Positions 1 through 11,200 of a stretch of DNA of 64,000 nucleotides are shown here, in pieces. The notes under the pieces are model-generated. The model was not told where the DNA came from and searched no databases. It worked only from the letters and a program-made list of their open reading frames with translations. The number at the start of each line of letters is the position of its first letter. Position 1 is the first letter of the stretch. The stretch spans positions 123,191,166 through 123,255,165 of the forward strand of contig CM053276.1 in the NCBI GenBank assembly GCA_028583415.1, read 5' to 3'. The stretch is from Protea cynaroides. Taxonomy: Eukaryota > Streptophyta > Magnoliopsida > Proteales > Proteaceae. The translations under genes were made by a program, and so were the position numbers.

Positions 1-514
1 GTACTCAGCCTACTATTCTACAGGTCTGTAGCCTCGAGAATACTGAGACCCACTCCAATATATCGCTCTTTAATTTTTTCCCCCATTTTAACAAAGTGTA
101 ATCTATTCTTTTCTCTGGATGATCCGACGATAAAGATTCTTCTGATTAAGTTGATTCTCTGTGATTGGGATCTTTTAAGTGGCTTCCATCCATCTCTTGT
201 TTTAAATCATGGATTTTTTTTTTCTTTTTCTTTTTCTTTTTTTTTCCTCTGTTGTTCTGTGTTGCCTAGTTGCACTTTTTCCTTTCTTGATGTAATACCT
301 TATCTATTAGTATGGAATGAAGGCCATTGTGACATGCATCCGGTACAAAGTAGAAATTTGGCTTGACAAAAATACTATTATACACTAAAATACATGTAAA
401 CTTAATATCAGGACAAAACCAAACAACAAAGCTATGGGTCATCAATGAATTGCAGATGCAACAAAGCCACATAATCCAACAGCAGACTCATCATCAGCTA
501 TTGCTTATCTATGT

Positions 515-2530
515 TCATTCATCTTCAGCTATGAAGTTGGGCTGTTCACCCTGGCAAAGGTACTCGTCACAGACAGAAGCTGATCCCCAATCTTTCCGAA
601 GTCGGAGTATGTCTTCTGTGAATGTTGATCCTGATGCTCCGATGAACACACTTGACATAGCAGAGATTGTCTTATCCAGCATTGCTTCAACCTTCCATAT
701 GTAAGATTAGTATAAATTAGGGAAAATTTTCTTTCCACATTGAAGATTGAGTGAGTGAATTGAGAGAGAATCTGATTTAATGATGATAAACATCTGACGG
801 TTAGCCTTCTGATTAGACCTCTCATCATTATTGCTTAAGCAAAGGCCTTTGATTCCCCATTTCCAAGTCCATAACTTATTACGGTACCAATCTATAAAGC
901 CTAAGGAGCACTGGAAACCTATAGCTTGAGTTTGCTACAATTCTGCCTCAAGTCCAATACCCAAGAAGCTTTTGAGCCGTAGAGAGTAGACAGACAAAAT
1001 GTCAAGATAAACTGAGCTCATATCTTAGTTTATGCTCTACATCTAAAAACAATTAAGAGCAATACAACCCAAAATATTCATGGGTCTCAAGATGCTTCAT
1101 GGATCTAAGGTCATGGAATTGTTGTGAGCCCATCTATGGCAGGCTGATTTATGTCCTACCTAATGGTAGACACTGCTCCGTTTGATGAACCAAGGAGATA
1201 TGCAAATTGGTGGCTCCTTCAGTACCCCCACCAAAAAAAAAAAAAAAAAAAAAAAAACCCCAACACACACACAATATCCATCTTCAGTATTTTGCCTGAA
1301 AGGAAGCAACACAAGCTCACCTGGGAATCACCCTCGAGGCCATGTCTATAGAGCAAGGCATCCCATTTCTCAGCAGAATTGCGAGATGGCCGTTTGACTA
1401 GTGGTACAGCTTTACCATTTGGCATGATTAGTGATTGCAGTAGATCAGTTTCACTTTCGGCTGCATCTGTAGACAGATAGATTACTGGAGCATTGGCCCT
1501 TTCTACCACTCGAGTAATGCAATCTGCCGCTTGAGGAATTGGAAAAAAGCAACTTGGCTTTTTAGCATTACTGAACAACACAAATAAACATTGTTAGAAA
1601 GAATGATAAAATTCTCTTTCAAAGACAAAATAGCAGTCTAGCACTCTAAGAGAATTTTTTTTTTCTTTTTTTTGCTGTATTGGGATATGCCCCATAAATT
1701 AAATCAAGAGGATGACATATGAATTCAAATGAAGAGATGTTATGATTAAAAATTAAAAAGTCATCACTACACAGTAAACCGTCCAAAACAATGTCTCTAA
1801 CTTCATGAATGGAGAGACTGCATGGGCACAAATTCACCACTTGCTGCTAATATAATGTGATGCCTCCAATCCATGATAGAAAAAAGGGCATAACCAGTGC
1901 ACAACGCTCCTGCCACTGCAGGTCTGGGGAGGGCCTGATTACGCAGCCTTACCCCTACTTCCAATATTGTGCAGATTGTGAAATACAAGGTGCTGGAACT
2001 TGAGAGACTAATTGATTTGATAGTTTGAAACCCTCAACTTGAACTTCAAAGGCAATTACTTGTTGTGTACACAGCATGCTCACGTTTACATTTCAACATG
2101 CTTGAAATAAGAACACGGCAAATATCATCTGATTATTACTTTTGGGATGGGGATCTACATGGTGGCGATGTGTAATGGAATTTTACACACCAGCACATTA
2201 TTAATCGTTGGATGGGATAGGAGTTCTCTCAGCCGTTCGTGGCTGTTTCCCTGCATAACCCGTGATCACCCTTTGCAACCCCGTGAGGCTCCACCACCAC
2301 TGTCGTTTCATCTCCCCCTCTCTGCATCTTCTCTCTCTCTCTCTCCAGGGTATCCCAACACATGAGCTCCGCTAGAGCTCCCCCTCTCTGCATCTCTTCT
2401 TTCCCCAACTGTCTCCACCTCTTTGCTGACATGATCTTCTACAATGGCAGCATCCTACAGCTCAATCCTTCTGCATCGCTCTCTCTCTCCTCCTCCCTAT
2501 GTATCCCCCTCTGTATCTCTCTCCCCTGCC

Positions 2531-2581
<51 letters not shown>

Positions 2582-5415
2582 GATACAATAGAGGACTTGG
2601 ATATGAAGTTCACCACCGGCATCTGAAAGGGCTTCAGCCTTTTCCCACGGCATTCGGCAATGGTGTGCTTTCTCCGTGCGTCATCCTTCAGGAAGCAAAG
2701 GTCTGCCTTGGCGATTTCATTGCAGAAGATCCGAGTTCGTGAAACCTTAAGGGAGCAGAGGACCATAGTTGTCAGCGTGTCGCCTAGGAATCTAGGCGCC
2801 TTAGTGGTGCCTTGGAAAATAGGCCGCCTTGGGCGTCAGTCAGGCTTCCAATGCCTTGGTTTGCCTTGACGCCTTGACAACTATGCAGAGGACCATTGTG
2901 AGAGACTGAAGCTTTGATCTTCTCAGCATAGACGAGGAAGCAGCAGAGAAAACCAGCCGCCGCTGCCGATTGCCACCGCCTTCGTCTTCCGGAATCCTAA
3001 ATGCACCTGACACCTTCATCTCCTAGAAGCAGCCTGGTTACCTTGGTCTTCAGAGCACTGCTGGCAACCGCCATCAATTTTGTGTTCCCTCTCCTCCCAC
3101 GATTTCTCTTATTTTCTCTCTCTAGAGATCTCCTATCATCTTTTCTGTTTCGCACCAATGGTATTCCAGTTGCAGGTCTCTTTTCTCATCCTTCTTAATT
3201 TCTGCTTCTTCTGAATATTATCTTATTCATCTACTGGCTATCAGATTAGTTCCTTCTTGCGCACCAGTCTTCTCTGGTTTCTTAGTCCATTCAAGTTCCA
3301 ACTTTTAGTTTCTGTTCTGCTCTAACTTCTTCTAGTTTTTATTCTGGTTACAGTCTTTAATCACAGATTGTTTCAGTTCCAGAATCCCTGTTTTCTTGGT
3401 GCAATTTTAGGTCTATTACTTGAGATCAAACTCCTTTACAAATCTTATATTCTGGTTCTGTTTCAAGATCTGATTTCAGACTTCTGCTTCTGATTAGATC
3501 TTAAAAAATATCTCAGTTTCAAATTCCAATCTTGTGGATTCAGACTTCAGTTACTTGATTATTTACAGATTATCGAATCGTGGATCTATAACTCTGTTCT
3601 TCAGTCCCCTATCCCGAGTAAGAATTTCTCAGATCTCAGAATCTAACCATTGGATTGATTTGAAAATTTAATATTTTGTTCTCCCCAATTAAATAAGCCT
3701 CACCACCAGCAGATCCAGCCCTTTGATCTGCATTAGTGTGATTAAACTTAGTTTAAGTTCTATTAATTTTTTAGATCTATCATTCATTTCAAGATCTAAG
3801 CTTGCAAAATAAAAACTTATAAATCCATTTATTTTTGCTTTTCTTCAGGCAGAATGCACAGTTTCTTTCACCACTTCCTCATATAACCAATATGAGCCCA
3901 CAATGTTGAATTTCCAGTCTAAAATCTTTTGCCACTACTGACTACCAAATTTTTAAGAGCAACTAACTACCTACTAATGCAAACTCATGTTTCCATGAGA
4001 ACCTTATTCCTACTCCATGCAGACTAAGATATGTATGCTACTAAATATGGTAAAGCTAATGGTGTGTCATGTAATGCAATACACATACTTACAATATGTT
4101 ACTCAACAAAGCAAAATGAAACATACCAGAATTTCAGAAACCCATGTCGACGGAAATGAAGAGCTATAAAGTTCTTTCCCAAGAAAGTTTGAATAAACCG
4201 CTGGGCTGTAAGCCTAATAAGTCGGTTTGGCTCAATTATAGTCTTGCAGTTGTGAGCAAGCGGACCACCTGGCTGCATCACCCAATCTTGTTCCACTTTG
4301 GAATAAAACACATCTCCAATTGCAAGAACATCATCATTAGAAGAAAACTTTGCCTTAACATCTTCCAGCGTTCTTTCCTTTGGTTCCTTGACATCCTCAA
4401 CCCATGCAGCCTCCAGCTTAGCCGTAGAGAGTCCTATATTTTTTAGCTTCTTAATATGTTCTTCATCCACAAAACAAAGCTGAGGCAATGAGACATAACA
4501 GATAAACCTGTCTATGTGCAAATGATTCTTTTTCGTTTCCGAAAACTCTTCAAAGGAGACGGCAACCTTTCTCCCCAAACATTTATTTATGTGATCAATA
4601 TCAATAACCCGGCTGTACTGGTAATCAACTTTGGGGCTTGGAATGACTAAAATGCGATTAAGCAGAGCTGCAAAGAACATATGTTTCTCCAGACAAATCA
4701 AATGGTTAGACATCTGCCCAGAGACACATATCGCAAACAAGTACTTATCAGATTTAGGTTTCCACTCAATTGTCCTTCTCTCTGACATTTGATCAACAGT
4801 TCGACACCTATCAAATCGAAAATCATCGAACTCATGATTTACGCTGTCATCAACCAATGCCGACAAGTTCCCAATACGATGAGATGACAACAAAGCTTGT
4901 TGAATTTCCTTATTTAACGTAATCTGCTTAAGCACTCCAGATCTGAAATCATCAAACAGCGACGATGACCGCAAAAGATCCTCCCTTTCCAATCCCGAAT
5001 TCGAACTCGAGTTTGAAGTGGAATTCGAAGTAGAGTTCGATTTATTCTCTGAATACACAATTGAATAACTAGATGTAACGTTCCACATATTAAGAAGCCC
5101 CAATTGTTGCTTCCTCAACAAATACAAAGCTTGCAATTCTGCTTCTCTCATCCTACTACTCGCAGAATCAACTCTTATGCTCGAAACGCGACGGAACAAG
5201 CTTCCAACATCGACAGAGAAGAAAAAGAAAACTAAAACTAGTGGGAGGCAGATAAAAAACAGGTACCTTTTACTAAAACTGAAGTTTTTGAAACGATGAG
5301 AGATCTTGTTCTTAAATTCCTCAATCTCAAAGCTTGATCTGGCCGGTTTCGTTTCATTTGGATCGATCAGGTTCTGTCGATCCTCTTCTTCGTCTGAAGA
5401 AGATTCTCTATCCAT
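515..5415 (-). CDS. O-fucosyltransferase family protein, complete, 3 exons
   Basis: The coding exons are 4127..5415, 1321..1570 and 515..691 on the minus strand. Lengths 1289+250+177 join in frame to 571 codons plus stop. Donors are TTCTG|GTATGT and CCCAG|GTGAGC; acceptors are TTCAG|TAATGC and GGAAG|GTTGAA. The N-terminus is acidic and Ser-rich, followed by a hydrophobic segment at about residues 51-68, which suggests a type II Golgi membrane protein. A stem with an Asn-Ser-Thr-rich stretch (several N-glycosylation sequons) follows. The catalytic domain has QPGGPLAHNC and the HFRRHGFLKFC motif, which exon 2 continues with KKPSCFFPIPQAADCI; the Arg-containing HxRRHG element is typical of plant GDP-fucose O-fucosyltransferase-like proteins. 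The C-terminus (FIGASGSTFTEDI) is in exon 3. The 5'UTR may be spliced near 5580. The substrate is not known from sequence. Family assignment is from recognised motifs. Confidence 0.88.
2529..2579. repeat. (CT)n microsatellite
   Basis: An uninterrupted CT dinucleotide run inside intron 1 of the O-fucosyltransferase-like gene. The open frames read through it (Ser-Leu or Arg-Glu repeats) are artefacts of the repeat. Confidence 0.95.
2764..2885. mobile_element. hAT-like MITE, CATAGTTGTC family, 122 bp
   Basis: The element begins CATAGTTGTC and ends GACAACTATG, an inverted-repeat pair. It is flanked by a perfect 8-bp direct repeat, CAGAGGAC (2756-2763 and 2886-2893). The interior is rich in GCCTAGG/GGCGCC-type words. 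It has no coding capacity. An 8-bp target duplication with CA...TG ends is the hAT superfamily hallmark. Confidence 0.85.
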
Positions 5416-6360
5416 TTATTGTGTAATTGTCCCGCAATAACCACAGGAAGAACAGGATTGAGCAAGAATAAGACCTACTTTTTATTGCAGTGACGCCACA
5501 TTTAGGGATCGGGATCAGCTCACGAGAATATCTGAAAAAATTGTTGGAAATTTTCAGAGCAAGATAAGTGAAGCAACTCTCTACCTGTTCCAAACACTCG
5601 GAGACACAGAAGAGACTGGAGGGATTCTCTCTCTCTTCTTTTAAGGGCTTTAAAAATGGAAACAGACCTGGGTGGGGGCCATGTATACTAATACCAAGGA
5701 GGAGGTTAAAGATTCTGATCTGACGTACAATGTAGTCAAGTCTATCTAATCAGATACCAAAATAATGGTTTAGATTAAGATATACGGAATTCATATTGTA
5801 CCTACCAACTGCATATATATGTTTCTTTTTTCTATTTCAATAAAGATCTCTGATAGTGGTCCGGTGGTTGAAAGTGCCTTTAGCGATTTCAGCCGGTAGT
5901 GATCGAATCCGACGGTGGAATGTCTTGGATGGGTTTCTGATGCACACTCAGCCGTCGGATGCTCACTGCCGACAGGGGGATGAAAATTACCCTCCAACTG
6001 ACAACCCATTTAGATCTCTCTTTGTCAGTTGGAAATTAGTCTTGCAAGCAATGTGGGGTCATGGGTCGCCTTCGAAGGAGACATCCTAGGTAGGAAAATT
6101 TAAGTTTTTAAATTCTATATGTGCATATTGATTTGTGCATCGAATGAACTTTATGTACTTCGGATGAACTCAAACTATTGAATCACGATAGAAGTCCTTC
6201 CAACGACAGAGAGGATCTGAAACTGTCATGGATTCGGATCGATGACGAATTAAGTAGACTAAAGATTGGATTTTTTTTTTTTTCCAGTGAAGATGGGATT
6301 AACACAGACTAGAGGCTCCCTTTGGTATGTATTGTAGAATTAATTATATAATATAAAATA
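5416..6360. other. 5' flank of the O-fucosyltransferase-like gene
   Basis: The stretch directly upstream of the minus-strand start is the 5'UTR and promoter region: a CT/GA-rich tract near 5615-5640 and a possible spliced leader (GAACAG|GTAGAG at about 5580, acceptor-like TTTTTCAG at about 5530). From 5700 to 6360 no gene is seen. A word resembling a transposon end (GGCTCCCTTTGGTATG, about 6313) precedes the Mutator-like element. Confidence 0.4.
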
Positions 6361-7477
6361 GAAAAAATTTCATCTACATCCCATCAAAGATCCTTAACAT
6401 CATCTACACCCACAAGAATGCCGAAACATCACCTAGGTCCACTAACTTTGGCTGTGGTAATCATAGAAGTCCACTCCGTCAATTGATTGTCGTTAGATGC
6501 TGACGTCAGGTGGATTGAAACTTTTCACAGACAAGAATACCCTTTTTGTAGGGTGAAAATACCAAATACCCTTCTGATAACTTTGGCTGTCCTCTATTTC
6601 GATGTATTTACATTTTTTTGCTCTTTTTTAAGATAACAATGACATTATCTTGTCTTCACCATAAATACCCCCAGTTCTCTTTAAATCACTCACCAGCCTT
6701 TCACCTTTGAGCTTCACCGACCTGGACAGTCGAAAATGGCAGAATCTGCAATCTCATCCTTCCCGGAAAACCCTTCAACCATCCTTCCTGGAAAACCCTA
6801 CAACACAGCAAGTTTTTCGCTTCAACATACACAAAAAGAACTACTTCAGCGGAACCCGTAAGGAACCCAATTCGAGGGTTGAAACCTGATTCACCACCAT
6901 GAGAACTGCTAAGGAATCTGGAATCTTGGTCTCCTATGATCCAAATATGAGGTTTCCGCTCTGCCTGTCGTCGTAAGCCACTCGCAATGGAATCATTAGC
7001 AGTTGGCAAGAAACTGATTTCAAATTCTTTGTATGATCACTGATTGAATATGAGAGAGAATGCGAAAAGGGGACAAATCATTAAGTTGGAATATTTGTTT
7101 GGCCAAAACCCTAGAAAAACCTTTTCAAATAAAAAAAAAATAAAAAAAAACTCTTATCAACGCAGAGGGGATGCTGTCGTCGGAGCAGGGAGGATGCTTG
7201 GGTGATTCAGTAGCTCTTCTCAACGCAGAGGAGACTAGAGCTTGAGTGAGAATGAACGAGAGAGTAAAAATTCGCAACAGGGATAAGTAACATTTGAAGG
7301 CTAAATTCGTAAATGAATATAAATTTTTTTTTTAAAAATTTTTATTTGAGGGGTAAAATTATATTTCAACAATTTTAATGATTTTCGTCAGTTAAGTGGA
7401 CCTAGGTGATGTTTCGGCATTCTTGTGGGTGTAGATGATGTTAAGGATCTTTGATGGGGTGTATATGAAAATTTTTC
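6361..7477. mobile_element. Mutator-like element (Pack-MULE type) with long terminal inverted repeats
   Basis: About 95 bp at each end (6361-6455 and 7383-7477) are near-perfect inverted copies, sharing CATCAAAGATCCTTAACATC and CACAAGAATGCCGAAACATC. The flanks are TATAAAATA (6352-6360) and TATAATATA (7478-7486), a 9-bp duplication with one mismatch, as expected for Mutator superfamily insertion. No transposase is present. The interior carries a fragment related to plant fructokinase (see 6899..7012), so the element appears to have captured host gene sequence. Confidence 0.8.
6899..7012 (+). pseudogene. Captured fructokinase (pfkB) fragment
   Basis: Read in frame from ATG 6899, the translation contains AKESGILVSYDPNMRFPLC, matching the plant fructokinase core AKESG...SYDPNLRLPLW. 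A stop follows (TAA ends 6976). In the next frame the homology resumes with ATRNGIISSWQETDF, matching the following family segment (AAR-GI-S-W--AD). So about 40 codons of one pfkB exon survive with a frameshift. The upstream plus-strand segment from about 6735 could be captured leader or N-terminal coding sequence, but I do not recognise it. The fragment is non-functional as a kinase: the substrate-binding and GAGD motifs are absent. Confidence 0.75.
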
Positions 7478-8230
7478 TATAATATAATATATATAATTAT
7501 TTAATATGATTTATAATATTTATTTATATTTAAAATAAATTTTATATAATCTAAAATCTACAAATAGATTAAAAAGTATTTATCATTATCTTTATTATGA
7601 TAATTTATTTATTTTTTTTATCTGATGATTTCAAAAAAAATATTATTTATAATTCATTATTTATCTCATAAATATAAATTATAAGTATAAGAAAGAGAGT
7701 CTAGTAAGTTGTTGCCATCGAATGCAACTGGGCTTGGGGCATTCATGGTAGAGCCTTTCATCAATTTTACCCAACATGCTCGTTCTCACAGTCACGGCCA
7801 CCATCACTTGAAAATCAGATCATCACAAAATAGCATAAGCCAACAAAAATTTTCAACTAGAAATAACTTAAGATCAAATGAAGCAGTTATTAATACTTAA
7901 CTATCAATCACTATTTTTGGTATATTGGTGGTAACACACGTAAACTTATTTTTGAGTAACATTGTCATAGCAAATATGAGCTGGGTAGTTTCAACCCTTG
8001 GTTTCCTGCAAGTCTGATTTGCCAATCATACACTGGTAGGTAAAAACTCATACAAATATGCAATTCTCTCACATCTGGAGGTTAAAATTTACGTAACCCT
8101 TATCACTTGAGACTAGAACTGTTTGAACTCAAAATCGCTAACTACAAATATACAACTCAGTTGAGGTCAGGCCCCTCGATCAATTGGAGAAGGCTCAGTT
8201 AAAAAGACTATTTTTTATCAATTCATGCAA
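7478..8230. other. Spacer between the MULE and the SNAPC1-like 3' end
   Basis: 7478-7680 is extremely AT-rich. 7700-8230 has no recognisable gene and includes the 3'UTR side of the minus-strand SNAPC1-like gene. The short plus-strand frame at 7709-7900 has no family signature. Confidence 0.4.
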
Positions 8231-11200
8231 CTATTGAGACAAGTAGTTTTCCAGCTCCCTATCAAATTCTAAATGATTGTTCTCTTCTTGTACCTTCAGA
8301 GGATCTTCCGTATCCTCATCAAAGTCTGCATCATTGTTCTCTTCATGGTGGTTAAGTCTAGTTTGTTGATAGAACATGTCCTTCTGTACGTTCCAATCCT
8401 TTGCGATCTTCTTCACTTCGTCTCCAATCAATTTGTTATTTTCCGCAATGTGCTTTATGTTTTGGATATCCACCAGCTTGCCAGCCTCTTTTAAAACAAA
8501 CAATTAATGACAAAAGAGGGGTAAACCCCAAAGTCATCACCAATGACACAACAATAAGATAATCATTCATAAACAATCTCACTGAATGTTATGTTGTTTT
8601 ATGTTACTCATGATAGGAGGGGAACTGTACCATTAATGGCTAGTTCTTTTGCCCTTGCATATTCTGTTGACATTTTATCGAGCGCTTTCAGATCAAGTTC
8701 CATCCCCTGACAAATGAGGAATTTAGAAGCTCAGATACACATGCTATAATGTAAGGCATACATACAATACAGATAAAAACAAGCTCTTCTGAGGAAAAAT
8801 CTTAAGAGGAAACCAAGAAAACTGTTGTGTAAAGTTTCAAGTACATTTTACTGGCAAAAGCAAGACGAGAGCATGGCAAACATAGAATTCATCATAAGAC
8901 CAACAAAGATGCATTCCAAAAATGGACCACTTGATTTTTCATCATCAGTCATCAAACTCCTTTCTACTCCAAAGAGCAGCATATGGTAAAAAATTTAAAA
9001 TGCCAATTCAAATTATATTATCCAACTAATGTTTCATGCTGGTAGGCACTTTTGCAATCACGCTGAGGGCACTTTTGCAATCACGCTGAGGGTACCTACG
9101 GTTTCCTCTTCAAAGTTGCCCACAAAAAGTGTTCTGTTACTTACCAAGTCCAAGTGAAGGAAATGATCAATCCGAGAATTTGCAAACAACCTACATGTCA
9201 GGAAGTGACAATCAGAAATTTGAGCTTATAACTAACAAAAACAAAAGCAAGAATTGAAGAGATGAAGCTATAGGTGTCACAACTTACTTCTTATACGCAA
9301 TTTGCATTCTGGCATTCAGTTGTTTATTTATTTCATTAACCCTTTCTGTTGCAGAAGCTTCATTTATGTCAACACAGCCAAATAGGAACATGTTCTTTTC
9401 TAGCATCCTTTTAACCAAAGCAGGTACTACTTTTATGCTTTCCTTCTTCGCATCAACAACACAGCTTTTAATATTCTTCAGCTCTCCTGTTGGTATTAGA
9501 GAGGTAAAAATGAAAATGACAGAAAGACGAAGATCATGATGTCAATTAGAATATAGACTCTTTCTACCAGGTTGTCATTTCATTAACTAGGAAAATTATT
9601 CAAAAAACAAAAAATAGAATACCCAAAGATAAAATGGGCATCAATTCTAAAACAAGTTGACAAAAAAAAATTATCTGCAAGGGTCTATTTGTGAACATTT
9701 CAAATGGAGAACAAGAATTTAACTGAGGTTACTAGATTTCTGTTTCTCTCGAAGATTATCTATATTGATAAGTAAATAGGTGGACTCTACTTTTATTAAA
9801 TAAAACTCTATTATGTCTTTATGTTATACTATGAAACTTACATTCTATATGAAATGTTCACCAAATATATATATATTTGTGAACATTTCTGTCATTTCAT
9901 ATAGAATAAGTGAACTTTATATAAGCAGGAATTTAATTCAGTACAATGTTAAAAATTAAGATAGAATAAATGGATAAATTTTGTTTGCAAGGGTCTATTT
10001 GTGAACATCTCAGATGGAGAACAAGAATTTAACTGAGGTTACTAGATATTTGTTTCACTCAAAGTTTCAAAGCATAGCTGTCAAGGCGACAAGGCGACCC
10101 TAGGTGTTGGAGGCCGTCCTGGGCGCCTAGGCAACCAAGGCGTTCCTAGTGTATTTTTTTTTGGCCTAAAATATCAATGAAATGCAATAATGCAATATTC
10201 TACATCAAGAACTAACATTTAACTATTTAATAAACAAAGAAGAGTTTTCAGTCATGCTTGATGGAACACTACCACTAGTTCCAGCCATACTATAACAATA
10301 AAGCTATTGAAGTACCTGATTATCAACAAGAAACAAATAAAACCAGTTCAACAAGTGTATAAGCAGGAAAGCAGTAAAAGACAGTATGATCAGTGTTGAT
10401 AATGATTCTGTAGAAAATAATATTATATCTGATAATGATTCATGAGGAAAACCAAAAGGAAGAAGAAAAAAAATCATTGCAGAGAATGAAAAAAAAGAAA
10501 AAAAAAAAAAGAAGAAACATTCGGACTTACATTACAGACTAGCAGACAGAAGAAGTAAAGCATTCGGAAAAGAAGAAAACCCATTCGGCCTTGCAGAAAA
10601 TGGGAAAAAAAAATTTGTTGCAGAGAATAGAAGAAGAGATAACCCATTCGGACTTGTAGCAAAGAATAGATGAAGAGGTAACCCATTCGGACTTGCAGCA
10701 GAGAACAGATGAAGAGATAACCCATTCAGACTTGCATAGAATGAAAAAAAAAAGGTTGTTGCATAGAATGAAAAAAAAAAGCATTCGGTATTAAAAAAAA
10801 AAGGGTTGTTGCAGAGAATGAAAAAAAAAAAGCATTCAGTCTGTGATCGACATTTGAAAAAAAAAAAAAAAAAAGGCATCGTTGTAGAGATTCATAGAAA
10901 GGAGTAAAACTATACAATAAAAAATAAAAAATAAAAAAAAAAAAAGTCTCTACAGAAGAAGAAGAAGAAGAAGTCATTCGAAAAAGTGTCATTGCAGAGA
11001 GTAAAAAAAAAAAGCAATCGGACTTGTTTGTGATTGACATTCAGAGAGAAAAAAAAAAAAAGCATTGTTGCAGTCGACGCAAAGTCAGAGAAGAAGAAGA
11101 TGGAGGATAAGAATCCAAAGAAGAAGAAGAATAAGAACAGAGCAGAGAAAAAAAAAAGGGCGTTGCAGAGTAGAAAAAAAAAACGTTGATGCAGAGAGGA

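Larger units (their letters stand above)
1571..4126 (-). other. Intron 1 of the O-fucosyltransferase-like gene
   Basis: This 2.56 kb intron holds CT-rich microsatellites (pure CT at about 2529-2579, plus CTC-rich flanks) and a 122-bp hAT-like MITE at 2764..2885. The stretch 2900-3200 is GC-richer, with TCTC tracts, and could pass for a plus-strand 5'UTR, but no gene follows it. The rest is ordinary AT-rich intron with no further coding signal. Confidence 0.7.

Noticed and set aside
363..704. 113-codon plus-strand frame near the left edge
   Set aside because: It is the antisense shadow of exon 3 of the O-fucosyltransferase-like gene.
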